Below are positions 5,542 to 5,646 of a stretch of 5,646 nt of DNA, one piece after another. Position 1 is the first letter of the stretch, and every line of letters begins with the position of its first letter. The notes beneath the pieces were generated by a model that was not told where the DNA came from, ran no database searches, and worked only from the letters and a program-made list of their open reading frames with translations. The stretch is taken from contig CAMCQD010000137.1 in assembly GCA_945876925.1 (NCBI GenBank), positions 1-5,646 of the forward strand. The letters are read 5' to 3'. A program made the position numbers and the translations under genes. Source of the DNA: an uncultured Dermatophilus sp. (GTDB taxonomy: Bacteria > Actinomycetota > Actinomycetes > Actinomycetales > Dermatophilaceae).

Positions 5542-5646
5542 CTACGCGACCACGCGGCGGGCCGGCCGTCCGCGCCGGGCGGTCCGGGCCTTCCCGGCGG
5601 ACCGGGCGTTCCGGGAGGGCCGGGCAGGCAGCTGGGTGCCCGCCTC
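5542..5646 (-). CDS. C-terminal tail of an unidentified protein, Arg/Ala-rich
   Basis: A minus-strand frame enters from the right edge and ends at a TAG at 5544-5542, giving the last 34 residues of a protein whose body lies outside the window. Thirty-two of its 34 codons end in G or C, as expected for real genes here and better than competing frames. The tail has nine Arg and one Lys but only one acidic residue, arranged in six-residue units (LPARPS, RNARSA, GKARTA, RRGRPA) and ending RRVVA. Such disordered basic tails occur on nucleic-acid-binding and on membrane proteins, so function cannot be inferred. It ends 84 bases before asd on the same strand; it does not resemble an aspartokinase C-terminus. 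Alternative frames spell collagen-like Gly-Pro repeats, which I treat as shadows. Confidence 0.5.
   Translation of the reverse strand, partial: EAGTQLPARPSRNARSAGKARTARRGRPARRVVA
5578..5631. repeat. Three imperfect 18-bp tandem units
   Basis: Units at 5578-5595, 5596-5613 and 5614-5631 share a GGnGGnCCGGGC core. The first two match at 15 of 18 positions, and the second and third at 12 of 18. Because 18 is a multiple of three, the repeat gives six-residue periodicity in every frame: the basic RNARSA/GKARTA units in the favoured minus frame, and collagen-like Gly-X-Pro patterns in others. It probably arose by small in-frame duplications in the tail of the partial gene. Confidence 0.6.

Noticed and set aside
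5488..5646. Plus-strand GTG frame open to the right edge with collagen-like Gly-X-Pro repeats
   Set aside because: Its third positions are less G/C-biased than the opposing minus frame, there is no good ribosome site, and the Gly-Pro pattern follows automatically from the 18-bp GC-rich repeat.

Overview
The window looks like chromosomal DNA from a high-GC actinobacterium. Base composition is visibly very GC-rich, third codon positions are almost all G or C, and the genes have Shine-Dalgarno sites or an apparently leaderless start typical of that group. I cannot place it to genus. I see no tRNA, rRNA, insertion sequence, integrase or CRISPR array.

Layout. Positions 1-287 (minus) hold the N-terminal 95 codons of a gene that runs off the left edge; I do not recognise it. 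A 453-base stretch (288-740) has no convincing gene. It contains small hairpins and an AT-richer patch with a perfect TTGACA on the minus strand, and it separates the left gene from two plus-strand genes. These are a small single-pass membrane protein (741-986) and, 60 bases on, a compact serine hydrolase of the class C beta-lactamase/esterase fold (1047-1865).

From 1853 to the right edge everything is on the minus strand. In transcription order: the C-terminal end of an unidentified protein with an Arg/Ala-rich tail (5542-5646); asd, aspartate-semialdehyde dehydrogenase (4423-5457), probably leaderless; a MalY/PatB-type PLP-dependent C-S lyase (3246-4409), 13 bases behind asd; a perfect 15-bp hairpin (3156-3190); and a left-handed beta-helix (hexapeptide-repeat) protein related to GlmU-type sugar-nucleotide enzymes (1853-3079). 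The last gene overlaps the serine hydrolase tail-to-tail by 13 bp.

How the genes may work together. asd makes aspartate semialdehyde, the branch point to lysine, threonine and methionine. A cystathionine beta-lyase acts later on the methionine branch, so the close asd-patB pair reads as an amino-acid biosynthesis unit. The beta-helix gene lies beyond the hairpin and is probably expressed at least partly separately. The membrane protein and serine hydrolase form a second, divergently oriented unit of unknown purpose. I found no clear new biological system; the points most worth a second look are the beta-helix protein, the leaderless asd start, the membrane protein/hydrolase pair and the convergent overlap.
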